A stretch of 64,000 bases of DNA. Source: Pseudomonas fluorescens. Lineage in GTDB: Bacteria > Pseudomonadota > Gammaproteobacteria > Pseudomonadales > Pseudomonadaceae. Made by a program: the position numbers and the translations under genes. How positions within the stretch are numbered: position 1 is the stretch's first letter; every line of letters begins with the position of its first letter. Where the stretch lies: NCBI RefSeq assembly GCF_002022275.1, contig NZ_MSDF01000014.1, positions 352,711 to 416,710 on the forward strand, in the 5' to 3' direction. Under the pieces are notes generated by a model. It saw nothing but the letters and a program-made list of their open reading frames with translations. It ran no database searches and was not told the origin of the DNA. Of this stretch, positions 8,502 to 16,941 are shown piece by piece.

Positions 8502-8972
8502 TCAGCGCAAGACCGGCAGGCTGGTGGTGGACTTGATCTCCGACAACGCCACAATCGAATTCACCTCCTGAATCCCCGGCACCATCGACAGCTTCTCGAA
8601 GAAAAACCGCTCGTACGCCTCAATGTCCGACGTAACAATTCGCAGCAGAAAATCCACCGCCCCCATCAGCACATAACACTCCAACACCTCCGGAAACCCG
8701 CGAATCGCGTCGGTGAACTCTGTGAAGTTCGATCGCCCGTGGGCGTTGAGTTTGACCTCGGCGAAAATCTGCGTGTTGAGGCCGATCTTCTTTCGATCCA
8801 GCAGGGTGACCTGACCGCGGATCACGCCCTCTTCCTTGAGCCGCTGGATACGCCGCCAACACGGCGACTGTGACAGGCCGACCTGCTCGGCGATCTGCGC
8901 GCTGGAGAGCGAGGCGTCCTCCTGCAACAGGGCGAGGATACGGCGGTCGTACACGTCCAACTCACTGTGCAT
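8502..8972 (-). CDS. Lrp/AsnC-family transcriptional regulator
   Basis: A 156-residue feast-famine regulator. Residues 5-60 are a winged helix-turn-helix (LSSAQIAEQVGLSQSPCWRR), and residues about 70-150 form the RAM/ACT-like effector and oligomerisation domain with ECYVLMGAVDFLLRIV. Such proteins form octamers and respond to an amino acid, usually controlling a nearby gene. The divergent neighbour at 9100 encodes a small ACT-like protein and is a plausible target; a palindrome sits directly before that gene. The amino acid sensed cannot be inferred. Confidence 0.9.
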   Translation of the reverse strand: MHSELDVYDRRILALLQEDASLSSAQIAEQVGLSQSPCWRRIQRLKEEGVIRGQVTLLDRKKIGLNTQIFAEVKLNAHGRSNFTEFTDAIRGFPEVLECYVLMGAVDFLLRIVTSDIEAYERFFFEKLSMVPGIQEVNSIVALSEIKSTTSLPVLR

Positions 8973-9072
8973 AAAAATACCTTTGATAGTGCTTACTTCG
9001 AATCAATCTATTCTATCAGGCTTGAATAAGCTCAATTTTAGATAAGAAATCTCAGCGGACGCGTGTAAAAAT

Positions 9073-9094
9073 TTCTCCAGTCGAATCTGGAGAA
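9073..9094 (+). promoter_or_regulatory. hairpin over the ribosome binding site of the ACT-like gene
   Basis: TTCTCCAG, loop TCGAAT, CTGGAGAA: a perfect 8-bp stem ending 5 bases before the ATG at 9100. The GGAGA in its right arm is the only Shine-Dalgarno sequence, so the hairpin would hide it. As DNA it is also a dyad that the divergent Lrp-type regulator could bind. Confidence 0.55.
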
Positions 9095-9099
9095 TCAGC

Positions 9100-9438
9100 A
9101 TGCACGCCGTCGAAACCACCTTCCCCGTCTCCCGCGTTGATGCCTGGGCCGTCACCAGCGTCCATTGCCTGGCGCATTACCGGATCGTCGCTGAGGCGGA
9201 GCCGGACGTCCTGTGTCGGGTCCTCAACTATTTCGCGCTGCAGTTTTTGACGCCGCAAGAGGTGCTTGTGAACCGGGAATCCGACTTGCTGAGCATTGAT
9301 ATCGTGATGGACGGTTTGAGCTGGCATCGCGCCCAAGTCATCGGTGAAAAGATTCGAAACCTGATCAGCGTGTGTTCGCTGGACCTGTGGCCCGCTGATT
9401 CTGCGCGGCCTGAAGCGGTGACGGCGGCCGCTCAGTAA
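9100..9438 (+). CDS. small ACT-like domain protein
   Basis: A 112-residue cytoplasmic protein. The middle (residues about 24-95: HYRIVAEAEPDVLCRVLNYF, then LLSIDIVMDGLSWHRAQVIG) follows the beta-alpha-beta-beta-alpha-beta pattern of ACT domains and resembles the small regulatory subunit of acetolactate synthase (IlvM type) in length and layout. No catalytic partner is adjacent. The neighbour is an Lrp/AsnC regulator, whose effector domain is also ACT-like, so an amino-acid-sensing role is reasonable but inferred. The start has GGAGA 6 bases upstream, inside a perfect hairpin. Confidence 0.65.
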   Translation: MHAVETTFPVSRVDAWAVTSVHCLAHYRIVAEAEPDVLCRVLNYFALQFLTPQEVLVNRESDLLSIDIVMDGLSWHRAQVIGEKIRNLISVCSLDLWPADSARPEAVTAAAQ

Positions 9439-9519
9439 AAGCCTGCAATACACGCCAGGGGGAGGACTGTCAGGGGCTGACTAGTCTGGGATCACACCCC
9501 TACCCTTCAGGAACCCCTC

Positions 9520-11211
9520 ATGGCCGCCCCACTGCCAGATCGCCCATTGCACCTGCATCAATTGTTGCCAGCGTTGCTCGAGCAAAGCTTGATCACGACG
9601 CAAGCGGCGCATAGGTTGTCGACCGTTTCTTCCACCCGGCACCCGCTGGAATGCATTGCGGCTGAGGGGGGTTGCCTGGAAACGTTGACGCAATGGCTCG
9701 CTCAACGTGCCGGGCAGCCTTATTTGCGTATCGACCCGTTGAAAATCGACGTGGCGACGGTTGTACCCTTGATGTCCCACGCGTTCGCGCAGCGCCACGC
9801 CATTCTGGCGGTGGCCGTGGATGCGCACACCGTCACCGTCGCCAGCGCGCAACCTTTTGTCAGCGGTTGGGAGGCCGGCCTGGCGCAGGTGCTAAAACGC
9901 TCAATCATCCGGGTGGTCGCCAACCCACAGGACATTCAGCGTTGCATCGGCGAGTTCTACCGGTTGGCCAAGTCGGTCAGCGGCGCTGATCAACGGGTGA
10001 TGTCGCCAGCGAACCCCGAGTTGCTCAACCTGGGGGCCGGCGACAAGGAGCCGGATGCCGACGACGCCCACATCATCAATATCGTCGATTGGCTGCTGCA
10101 GTACGCTTTCGACCAACGGGCCAGCGATATCCATATCGAAGCGTGCGGCGATCAGGGTCGTGTTCGCTTTCGCATCGACGAGTTGCTGCATGATGTCTAC
10201 CAGTTTCCGCCCCAGGTCACCCTGGCGGTGATCAGTCGCTTGAAAAGCCTGGGCCGCATGAACGTGGCTGAAAAACGCAAACCCCAGGACGGGCGGGTCA
10301 AGACGAAAAGCCCTGCAGGCGTCGAAGTCGAGTTGCGCCTCTCAACCCTGCCGACGGTGTTTGGCGAGAAGCTGGTGATGCGGATTTTCGACCCGCAGGT
10401 ACTGCTCAAGGATTTTGACCAACTGGGCCTGTCGCCCGAAGACCAGCAGCGTTGGCACACCATGACCCACCAAGCCAACGGCATCATCCTGGTGACCGGC
10501 CCCACCGGCTCGGGCAAAACCAGCACCCTCTACGCCACGCTCAAACAGCTGGCGACCCGGGAGGTCAACCTGTGCACCGTGGAAGACCCGATTGAAATGG
10601 TTGAGCCGGCCTTCAACCAGATGCAGGTCCAGCACAATATTGACCTCACCTTCGCCAGCGGCATTCGCGCACTGCTGCGACAAGACCCGGACATCATCAT
10701 GATCGGCGAGATTCGCGACCAGGAGACGGCCGAAATGGCAGTTCAGGCTGCACTGACCGGCCACCTCGTGTTTGCGACCCTGCATACAAACGATGCGCCA
10801 GGCGCAATCAGCCGTTTGCAGGAACTGGGAATCGCTCATTACTTGATCAAAGCTACGTTGATTGGCGTGATGGCGCAGCGCCTGGTGCGCCTGCTATGCC
10901 CTCATTGCAAACGCGCGACGGGTGCGCAGGAAATCGAGCACGAGGCGGGTGGCTGCGTGGAATGCCGCGACAGTGGCTATCGGAGCCGCGCCGGACTCTA
11001 CGAAATCATGGTGATGAACGAGGCACTCAAAGCACTGATCACTCCCGGGGCCGACGTGCAGACGCTGCGCCGGGCGGCGCTGGAGCAAGGCATGTCAAGC
11101 CTGCGAATGGCCGGATTACGCAAAGTGAAAGCCGGGCTGACAACCATGGCGGAGGTATTACGGATTACTCCGGGGGATTCAGAAACAAATCCTTTGATAG
11201 TTGGGCGATGA
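9520..11211 (+). CDS. GspE/PilB-type secretion ATPase, no partner genes nearby
   Basis: A 563-residue hexameric ATPase of the type II secretion/type IV pilus family. It has an N-terminal GspE-II domain (residues about 15-150), then the core with Walker A GPTGSGKTSTLYATL (about residue 328), an Asp box and Walker B (RQDPDIIMIGEIRDQETAEM), the His box LVFATLHTNDA, and a C-terminal zinc site of two CxxC pairs (CPHC, CVEC). All catalytic elements look intact. No secretin, pseudopilin, GspF or GspL gene is in the window, so it must serve a machine encoded elsewhere or act alone. The downstream SPFH gene begins about 75 bases later and may be co-transcribed. Confidence 0.9.
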   Translation: MAAPLPDRPLHLHQLLPALLEQSLITTQAAHRLSTVSSTRHPLECIAAEGGCLETLTQWLAQRAGQPYLRIDPLKIDVATVVPLMSHAFAQRHAILAVAVDAHTVTVASAQPFVSGWEAGLAQVLKRSIIRVVANPQDIQRCIGEFYRLAKSVSGADQRVMSPANPELLNLGAGDKEPDADDAHIINIVDWLLQYAFDQRASDIHIEACGDQGRVRFRIDELLHDVYQFPPQVTLAVISRLKSLGRMNVAEKRKPQDGRVKTKSPAGVEVELRLSTLPTVFGEKLVMRIFDPQVLLKDFDQLGLSPEDQQRWHTMTHQANGIILVTGPTGSGKTSTLYATLKQLATREVNLCTVEDPIEMVEPAFNQMQVQHNIDLTFASGIRALLRQDPDIIMIGEIRDQETAEMAVQAALTGHLVFATLHTNDAPGAISRLQELGIAHYLIKATLIGVMAQRLVRLLCPHCKRATGAQEIEHEAGGCVECRDSGYRSRAGLYEIMVMNEALKALITPGADVQTLRRAALEQGMSSLRMAGLRKVKAGLTTMAEVLRITPGDSETNPLIVGR

Positions 11212-11288
11212 AACCGTTCTTATCGGTGACCAGACCGTTACAATCGGCCCAATGTCGTTTCACTGACACCTTCAGATAGGGAATCGCT

Positions 11289-12209
11289 ATGCAGATCGGA
11301 ACCGTACTGCTTCTTTTCGTGGGATTGGCCGTGGCCATCCTGTTCATGGGCTTTAAAGTGGTACCTCAGGGCTACCAGTGGACCGTCGAACGTTTTGGCC
11401 GCTACACCAACACCCTCAAGCCCGGCCTCAACATCATCATTCCGGTCATGGACCGCATCGGTCGCAAGATCAACGTGATGGAAAGCGTGCTGGATATTCC
11501 GCCCCAGGAAGTGATCACCGCCGACAACGCCACCGTGCAGATCGACGCCGTGTGCTTCTTCCAGGTGGTCAACACCGCCCAGGCCGCCTATGAGGTGAAC
11601 AACCTCGAACACGCCATCCGTAACCTGCTGCAAACCAATATTCGTACCGTGCTCGGCTCCATGGAGCTGGACGCGATGTTGAGCCAACGCGATGGCATCA
11701 ATGAAAAACTGCTGCGCACTGTCGATGAAGCTACAGCGCCGTGGGGCATCAAGATCACCCGTATCGAGATCAAGGACATCAGCCCGCCTGCCGACCTGAT
11801 GGCCGCCATGTCCGGCCAGATGAAAGCCGAGCGGATCAAGCGTGCGCAGATCCTCGAAGCTGAAGGCCTGCGGGCGTCGGCGATCCTGACCGCCGAAGGC
11901 AAAAAACAAGCGCAGATCCTCGAGGCCGAAGGTAGCCGCCAGGCCGCATTCCTCGAATCGGAAGCCCGTGAGCGTCAAGCTGAAGCCGAGGCGCGTGCCA
12001 CTAAAGTGGTCTCCGAAGCCATCGCGTCGGGCAACGTGCAAGCGGTCAACTACTTCGTCGCGCAAAAATACATCGACGCCCTGGGCAAACTGGCTTCCGC
12101 CAACAACAGCAAAGTGATCCTGATGCCGCTGGAAGCGAGTCAGATGATTGGCTCCATTGGTGGCATCGGCGAGATCGTCAAGGCAACCTTCGACAACAAG
12201 AAAGGCTGA
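11289..12209 (+). CDS. SPFH/stomatin-like membrane protein (QmcA type)
   Basis: A 306-residue inner-membrane protein. One N-terminal transmembrane segment ([17 protein letters not shown]) is followed by an SPFH/band-7 domain ([20 protein letters not shown] onwards) and a coiled coil rich in Ala, Glu, Lys and Gln (residues about 180-240). Such paraslipins form large ring assemblies and are often encoded next to an NfeD protein, as here (12220). E. coli QmcA is the nearest well-known relative. Its role in membrane quality control or microdomains is known only in outline for the family. Confidence 0.9.
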   Translation: MQIGTVLLLFVGLAVAILFMGFKVVPQGYQWTVERFGRYTNTLKPGLNIIIPVMDRIGRKINVMESVLDIPPQEVITADNATVQIDAVCFFQVVNTAQAAYEVNNLEHAIRNLLQTNIRTVLGSMELDAMLSQRDGINEKLLRTVDEATAPWGIKITRIEIKDISPPADLMAAMSGQMKAERIKRAQILEAEGLRASAILTAEGKKQAQILEAEGSRQAAFLESEARERQAEAEARATKVVSEAIASGNVQAVNYFVAQKYIDALGKLASANNSKVILMPLEASQMIGSIGGIGEIVKATFDNKKG

Positions 12210-12219
12210 GGCAGTCGCC

Positions 12220-12666
12220 ATGTGGGAATTCCTGCAGCATCTGTCGTTCTGGGACTGGCTGGCACTGGGTACGGTGCTGTTGATCCTTGAGGTATTTGGC
12301 GCCGGTGGGTACCTGCTATGGATGGGTATCGCCGCGGCGGCCGTCGGTGTGATCAAGTTTCTGGTCCCGCCACTCGGGCTGGAATGGCAACTGCTGCTGT
12401 TCGCGGTGTTGTCGATCCTGACGGCGGTGTACTGGTGGAAGCGCCAGCGCAGCAGCGCCAAGGTCAGCGACCAGCCCGGGCTGAACATGCGTGGCTCAGA
12501 ATTGATCGGGCGCACCTTTGTGGTGCATCAGGCGATAGTCGATGGCCGTGGCAAGATAAAAGTCGGCGATGGCGTGTGGATGGCGACGGGCCCGGACAGC
12601 CCTGTAGGCGCTCAAGTCCGCGTGATTGGGCAAAACGGGGTGATTTTGCAGGTTGAAACTGTTTAG
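12220..12666 (+). CDS. NfeD-family membrane protein
   Basis: A 148-residue short NfeD (NfeD1b-like): three hydrophobic segments (residues about 8-75) followed by a C-terminal OB-fold domain (residues about 85-148, ending GQNGVILQVETV). Partners of this type are coupled to SPFH/stomatin proteins. The gene begins 10 bases after the SPFH stop, so the two form an operon. I used the ATG at 12220 (MWEFLQHLSF) because the upstream in-frame ATG at 12148 lies inside the SPFH gene and adds a non-hydrophobic leader. Confidence 0.88.
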   Translation: MWEFLQHLSFWDWLALGTVLLILEVFGAGGYLLWMGIAAAAVGVIKFLVPPLGLEWQLLLFAVLSILTAVYWWKRQRSSAKVSDQPGLNMRGSELIGRTFVVHQAIVDGRGKIKVGDGVWMATGPDSPVGAQVRVIGQNGVILQVETV

Positions 12667-12734
12667 TCAGGATTGAACTCGATTGGGGTAATTACAATCA
12701 TAAAGTACAGATAACCCACCCGGAGTCACCCATC

Positions 12735-13049
12735 ATGCGTCTCAAATATGCTGTCGCAACCCTCGCTGTGCTTTCCCTACCTGTCGGTTCAGCCATGGCC
12801 GACAGCTTCTGGCGCAATGTCATCTCGTCGGGCGCCACTACCGGCTCGACGTACCTGACCTTCAAGGACCATAAGCTGGTGGTTGCGGCCCAGGACGACG
12901 CAGGCAGCTTTGTTGCCAGCGACGGCGGCATTCGCGGCCCATACCTGGAAGCTGCCATGCAGAAAGTCCGCGCCGACAACCCTGGCCTGCAAGCCACGGA
13001 CATGGAGCTGGCTAACGCCATCCTCGCGAAAAACGCTGTGACCGAGTAA
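12735..13049 (+). CDS. DUF2388 exported protein
   Basis: A 104-residue secreted or periplasmic protein with a signal peptide (MRLKYAVATLAVLSLPVGSA, cleavage near AMA-DS). The mature part contains SGATTGSTYLTFKD and ASDGGIRGPYLEAAMQKVR, features of the DUF2388 family, which is common in pseudomonads and often found in several copies per genome. Function is not known. It stands alone with its own strong terminator at 13062-13092. Confidence 0.8.
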   Translation: MRLKYAVATLAVLSLPVGSAMADSFWRNVISSGATTGSTYLTFKDHKLVVAAQDDAGSFVASDGGIRGPYLEAAMQKVRADNPGLQATDMELANAILAKNAVTE

Positions 13050-13061
13050 CACTCGACCGAT

Positions 13062-13092
13062 AAAAAATGCCGCTTTTTCAGCGGCATTTTTT
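13062..13092 (+). terminator. Rho-independent terminator after DUF2388 gene
   Basis: AAAAAATGCCGCT, loop, AGCGGCATTTTTTT: an 8-bp GC-containing stem between A and T runs, 13 bases past the stop codon. It could work in both directions. Confidence 0.88.
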
Positions 13093-13228
13093 TATCTTTT
13101 CAGTGATCGTCGATTGCTTATTGCACCATATTTCCGATTTTTCCGTCTGCTGTCAGATAAGTCCTATCGAACCCTCAAGGGCCAGGCAACAAGCTGAAGA
13201 TTCCTTTTATATAAAGCGAATCAACCCC

Positions 13229-13894
13229 ATGCAAAAGCTTGTCTACGCGCTACTTCTCTCAGCGTTTGCCACCTCTTACGCCCAGGCAGAAACCTGGTAC
13301 GGGTCAGCGAAACTCAATAGCGCTCGCCAGAACCTGTCAAGTGCCCTGCTGACGAGTCCTCGTGTCACCCAGCAAGTGGAGGCCCCCGATAGCAGCAAGT
13401 CCTTTACCGGCTCGTTCGCCCTGGGCTACGCCTTTTCCGATGGCTGGCGTCTGGAAAGTGAATACACCACGCGCAGCAGCTCAACGTTCGATTCTTACTG
13501 GGCGCCATTCAATGCCAACGTCAACCGCCTCGAAGTCGACAGCCAGCGTTTGATGTTCAATGGTTATAAAAACATCCCGATCAACGACTGGTTGTCGTTT
13601 TACGGTATGGCCGGAGTGGGCGTGGCGAAAATTGATGCAGGGGGCTTCCAGAGCAACCCTACCCGTCAGTTTGCCAGCAATACCCAATACAACTTCGCCT
13701 ACAGCGTAGGCCTGGGCCTGGATGCCAAAGTCAGCGATAAACTCACCCTGGGCACAGGCTGGCGTTATGTTGACATGGGCAAAGTCGAGACGGGGTACAA
13801 CACCTTCGCCAACCGAATAAACGCCCGCGATGAGCAGCTCAAAGGCAAACTCAAGGAACAAAATGTGTTCCTCGAAGCCCGGTTAGCCTTCTGA
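13229..13894 (+). CDS. small outer membrane beta-barrel protein
   Basis: A 221-residue precursor with a signal peptide (MQKLVYALLLSAFATSYAQA, cleavage at AQA-ETW). The mature part has eight or so amphipathic strands (WRLESEYTTRSSSTF, WLSFYGMAGVGVAKID, LTLGTGWRYVDMGKVET) and ends in the terminal Phe of barrels (FLEARLAF). It fits the OmpW/Omp25-like small-barrel group. I chose the ATG at 13229 because it is followed directly by the signal peptide; an in-frame ATG at 13067 lies in the upstream terminator. Substrate or ligand is unknown. Confidence 0.82.
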   Translation: MQKLVYALLLSAFATSYAQAETWYGSAKLNSARQNLSSALLTSPRVTQQVEAPDSSKSFTGSFALGYAFSDGWRLESEYTTRSSSTFDSYWAPFNANVNRLEVDSQRLMFNGYKNIPINDWLSFYGMAGVGVAKIDAGGFQSNPTRQFASNTQYNFAYSVGLGLDAKVSDKLTLGTGWRYVDMGKVETGYNTFANRINARDEQLKGKLKEQNVFLEARLAF

Positions 13895-13906
13895 CACACC
13901 GCAAGA

Positions 13907-13934
13907 AATGCCGCTGAGAAAGCGGTATTTTTTT
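13907..13934 (+). terminator. terminator after small barrel gene
   Basis: AATGCCGCT, loop GAGAA, AGCGGTATT followed by T residues. The stem has one G-U pair and begins about 13 bases past the stop. It shares the ATGCCGCT arm with the terminator at 13062. Confidence 0.8.
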
Positions 13935-14052
13935 GCCCGCAACATGACGATTCGTTCACGCACGACAGGCTATATTCAGTCAAACCGTGCAACCATGCGG
14001 TACTGATACCTTTAACACTCATCGCCTATCTGAAACGGATGCATTCGTCGTC

Positions 14053-15195
14053 ATGAGCCAACAGCCTTTTCTGCCGTTTTCCAAACCTACCATTGATGAA
14101 GCCACCATTTCGGCGGTCGGCGATGTACTGCGCTCGGGCTGGATCACCAGCGGGCCGAAAGTGCAGGCGTTTGAAGCACAGTTGTCGGAATACTTTGGCG
14201 GCCGCCCGGTGCGCACCTTCAACTCCGGCACGTGCACCATGGAAATTGCGTTGCGCATCGCCGGCATTGGGCCTGGGGATGAAGTGATCACCACGCCTAT
14301 TTCCTGGGTCGCCACCGCCAACGTGATTCTGGAAGTGGGCGCCACGCCCGTGTTTGCCGATATTGACCCGGTCACCCGCAATATCGACCTGGCGCAGGTC
14401 GAAGCCGCCATCACCCCGCGTACCAAGGCAATCATCCCGGTGTACCTGGCCGGCCTGCCCCTGGACATGCCGATGCTGTATGCACTGGCCAACAAGTACA
14501 ACCTGCGCATCGTCGAAGACGCCGCCCAGGCCCTGGGCTCCAGCTGGGACGGGGAGCGCATTGGTGCGACTGGTGATTTCGTGTCGTTCAGCTTCCAGGC
14601 CAACAAGAACATCACGTCGTCTGAAGGCGGTTGCCTGGTGTTGAACAACGCTGAGGAAGCACGCCTGGCGGAAAAATATCGTCTGCAGGGCGTTACCCGC
14701 ACCGGCTTCGACGGGCTGGATGTGGATGTGTTGGGCGGCAAGTTCAACATGACCGATATCGCCGCAGCCATCGGCTTGGGCCAGTTTGCTCATATCGAGA
14801 AGATCACTGCGCACCGCCAGAACCTGGCACGGCACTACTTCAAGTGCTTCGGCAGTGATTTTGAAGCGCAATACGGCGCGCAACTGCCACCAGCCGATTT
14901 CGAAAACAGCAATTGGCACCTGTTCCAGCTGGTACTGCCGGAGCGTCAGGATGGCCTGCCGGCTCGCGCGACGTTCATGGAGCAGATGCAGGCCCACGGC
15001 GTGGGCATTGGCTATCACTACCCGCCGATCCACCTGCTGAGCCTTTATCGGGCGCAGGGGTTCAAGGAAGGCATGTTCCCGGTGTCGGAAAAGGTTGGGC
15101 GTCTGATTGTGTCGTTGCCAATGTTTACGGCGATGACTGAGGCTGATGTGGAGCGGTCTGTAGCAGCAGTAAAAGCAGTACTGAAGCCGGAATAA
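14053..15195 (+). CDS. DegT/DnrJ/EryC1/StrS-type aminotransferase
   Basis: A 380-residue PLP enzyme of the sugar-aminotransferase family, the group that includes ArnB and PglE-type enzymes. GDVLRSGWITSGPKVQAFE at the start, the cofactor Asp in VEDAAQALGS, and the Schiff-base lysine in SFQANKNITSSEGG are conserved. Members usually transfer an amino group from glutamate to a nucleotide-linked keto-sugar. No sugar-nucleotide genes adjoin it, so its substrate is unknown. Start: ATG at 14053 (MSQQPFLPFSKP), the usual N terminus. The gene ends next to the convergent gcvH. Confidence 0.85.
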   Translation: MSQQPFLPFSKPTIDEATISAVGDVLRSGWITSGPKVQAFEAQLSEYFGGRPVRTFNSGTCTMEIALRIAGIGPGDEVITTPISWVATANVILEVGATPVFADIDPVTRNIDLAQVEAAITPRTKAIIPVYLAGLPLDMPMLYALANKYNLRIVEDAAQALGSSWDGERIGATGDFVSFSFQANKNITSSEGGCLVLNNAEEARLAEKYRLQGVTRTGFDGLDVDVLGGKFNMTDIAAAIGLGQFAHIEKITAHRQNLARHYFKCFGSDFEAQYGAQLPPADFENSNWHLFQLVLPERQDGLPARATFMEQMQAHGVGIGYHYPPIHLLSLYRAQGFKEGMFPVSEKVGRLIVSLPMFTAMTEADVERSVAAVKAVLKPE

Positions 15196-15208
15196 ACCCC
15201 AATCAACT

Positions 15209-15234
15209 GTGGGAGCTGGAAAGCCAGCTCCCAC
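15209..15234. repeat. short REP-derived hairpin between aminotransferase gene and gcvH
   Basis: TGTGGGAGCTGG, AAAG, CCAGCTCCCACA: the two outer arms of a REP pair joined with the CTTGCC core missing. The perfect 11-12 bp stem lies between convergent genes and may act as terminator or stabiliser. Confidence 0.75.
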
Positions 15235-15264
15235 ATTGGTTTGTGCTGTTTCAGCTATCTGCCT

Positions 15265-15648
15265 TTATTCGCCGATGGCAGCTTTGTAGCCTGCAGCATC
15301 CAGCAGCTTTTCCAGATCAGCCGGGTTGCTTGGCTTGAGCTTGAAGATCCAGGCGCCGTACGGGTCGGAATTCAGCAGCTCAGGGCTACCGCCCAGCTCC
15401 TCGTTGACAGCAATCACTTCGCCGGCAACCGGTGAGTAGATATCCGAAGCAGCCTTCACCGACTCAACCACACCCGCCAGGCCTTCAGCTTCAAACTGAG
15501 CGCCGACTTCGGCCAATTCAACAAATACCACATCACCCAAGGCTTCCTGGGCATGGTCGGAGATACCGACAGTCACGGTGCCGTCAGCTTCCAGACGGGC
15601 CCATTCATGGCTTTCGGCAAAACGCAGGTCGGCAGGGATATCGCTCAT
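15265..15648 (-). CDS. gcvH: glycine cleavage system H protein
   Basis: Lipoyl carrier of the glycine cleavage system: it shuttles the aminomethyl group between GcvP, GcvT and GcvL. At 127 residues it is full length. The lipoylated Lys lies in [20 protein letters not shown], and the [19 protein letters not shown] strand pair is typical. I used the ATG at 15648 ([10 protein letters not shown]) with AGGA upstream; five more codons are in frame before it. gcvT lies upstream by about 50 bases in the same direction. No gcvP is adjacent, although PAO1 has a gcvP in this cluster. Confidence 0.94.
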   Translation of the reverse strand: MSDIPADLRFAESHEWARLEADGTVTVGISDHAQEALGDVVFVELAEVGAQFEAEGLAGVVESVKAASDIYSPVAGEVIAVNEELGGSPELLNSDPYGAWIFKLKPSNPADLEKLLDAAGYKAAIGE

Positions 15649-15701
15649 AATCTGTGTCCTCAATTAGAAATGTCAGCGGCCTTTGGCCTGCCGGAAATAG
15701 G

Positions 15702-16784
15702 TTAGATCAAGGTTTTGCCATGGCGCACGAAGGTCGGTTTGACCACTCGAACCGGGTACCACTTGCCGCGGATTTCCACTTCGGCCCGATCGGCGGTGGC
15801 CGTCGGTACACGTGCCAGGGCAATGGATTTGCTCAGCGTAGGAGAGAAACTACCACTGGTGATCTCTCCTTCGCCAACATTGGCGATACGAACCACCTGG
15901 TGAGCGCGTAAAACTCCACGTTCCTCCAGTACCAGCCCGACCAATTTGAACTGCACACCTGCCGCTTTTTCCGCTTCCAGCGCAGCGCGGCCGATGAAGT
16001 TACGCTCGACAGGCTCCCAGGCAATGCTCCAGGCCATGTTGGCCGCAAGCGGCGAAACCTCCTGGTGGATGTCCTGGCCATAGAGGTTCATGCCAGCCTC
16101 CAAGCGCAGGGTATCGCGGGCGCCGAGCCCAATGGGTGAAATACCGGCGCCCACCAGGTCGTTGAAAAAACCCGGAGCCTGATCGGCAGGCAGCACGATT
16201 TCGAGGCCGTCTTCGCCGGTGTAACCCGTACGGGCGATAAACCAGTCGCCGTCTGCCTGGCCTTCAAACGGCTTGAGCTGATGGATCAGGGTGCCGCGCG
16301 ACTGGGTGACCAGTTCGGCGATTTTCTGCCGAGCGTGGGGCCCCTGAATGGCGAGCATGGCCAATTCGGGCCGCTCATGAAGTTGCACTGAATAGCTGCC
16401 CAATTGCGCCTGCATCCAGGCCATATCCTGATCACGCGTGGCGGCGTTGACCACCAACCGGTAACCGCTTTCTGTGCGGTAGACGATCATGTCGTCCACC
16501 ACGCCGCCCTGCTCATTGAGCATGGCGCTGTAAAGCGCACGGCCGCAGCCATGCAAACGGTCGACGTCATTGGCCAGCAAGTGCTGGAGCCATTCCCTGG
16601 CCTGAAGGCCTGTGACATCGATCACGGTCATATGGGATACATCGAACACCCCGCAGTCGCGTCGCACCTGATGGTGTTCTTCAACTTGCGAGCCGTAATG
16701 CAGAGGCATATCCCAACCGCCAAAATCGACCATTTTCGCGCCTAGGGCGAGATGCAGGTCATACAGAGGCGTACGCTGTCCCAT
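15702..16784 (-). CDS. gcvT: glycine cleavage system T protein (aminomethyltransferase)
   Basis: Transfers the methylene group from aminomethyl-lipoyl GcvH to tetrahydrofolate, releasing ammonia. The 360-residue protein shows the GcvT folate-binding fold: VDFGGWDMPLHYGSQVEEHH, CGVFDVSHM with the conserved Asp, and GYTGEDGLEIVLP. The start at 16784 (MGQRTPLYDLH) has a strong AAGGAG site 8 bases upstream. It leads a gcvT-gcvH operon. I saw no glycine riboswitch in the roughly 160 bases before the gene. Confidence 0.93.
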   Translation of the reverse strand: MGQRTPLYDLHLALGAKMVDFGGWDMPLHYGSQVEEHHQVRRDCGVFDVSHMTVIDVTGLQAREWLQHLLANDVDRLHGCGRALYSAMLNEQGGVVDDMIVYRTESGYRLVVNAATRDQDMAWMQAQLGSYSVQLHERPELAMLAIQGPHARQKIAELVTQSRGTLIHQLKPFEGQADGDWFIARTGYTGEDGLEIVLPADQAPGFFNDLVGAGISPIGLGARDTLRLEAGMNLYGQDIHQEVSPLAANMAWSIAWEPVERNFIGRAALEAEKAAGVQFKLVGLVLEERGVLRAHQVVRIANVGEGEITSGSFSPTLSKSIALARVPTATADRAEVEIRGKWYPVRVVKPTFVRHGKTLI

Positions 16785-16941
16785 GGGTTTCTCCTTCCGG
16801 GCTTGGCGAAGGTGCGCGGAGCAGCTGTTTGCGCCTGAATGCCTTGAATTACAAGGCCTGCAGCCACGCCCAGCGACCCGCTCCGAAAGACGAAGCGCAC
16901 CGAATGCCGCGCATTGTAGCCGCAAGCCGTAGGACTGGCAC

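Noticed and set aside
16785..16941. possible glycine riboswitch before gcvT
   Set aside because: I looked for the conserved aptamer segments on the transcribed strand and did not find them; the GCGAAGGTGC string is on the wrong strand.
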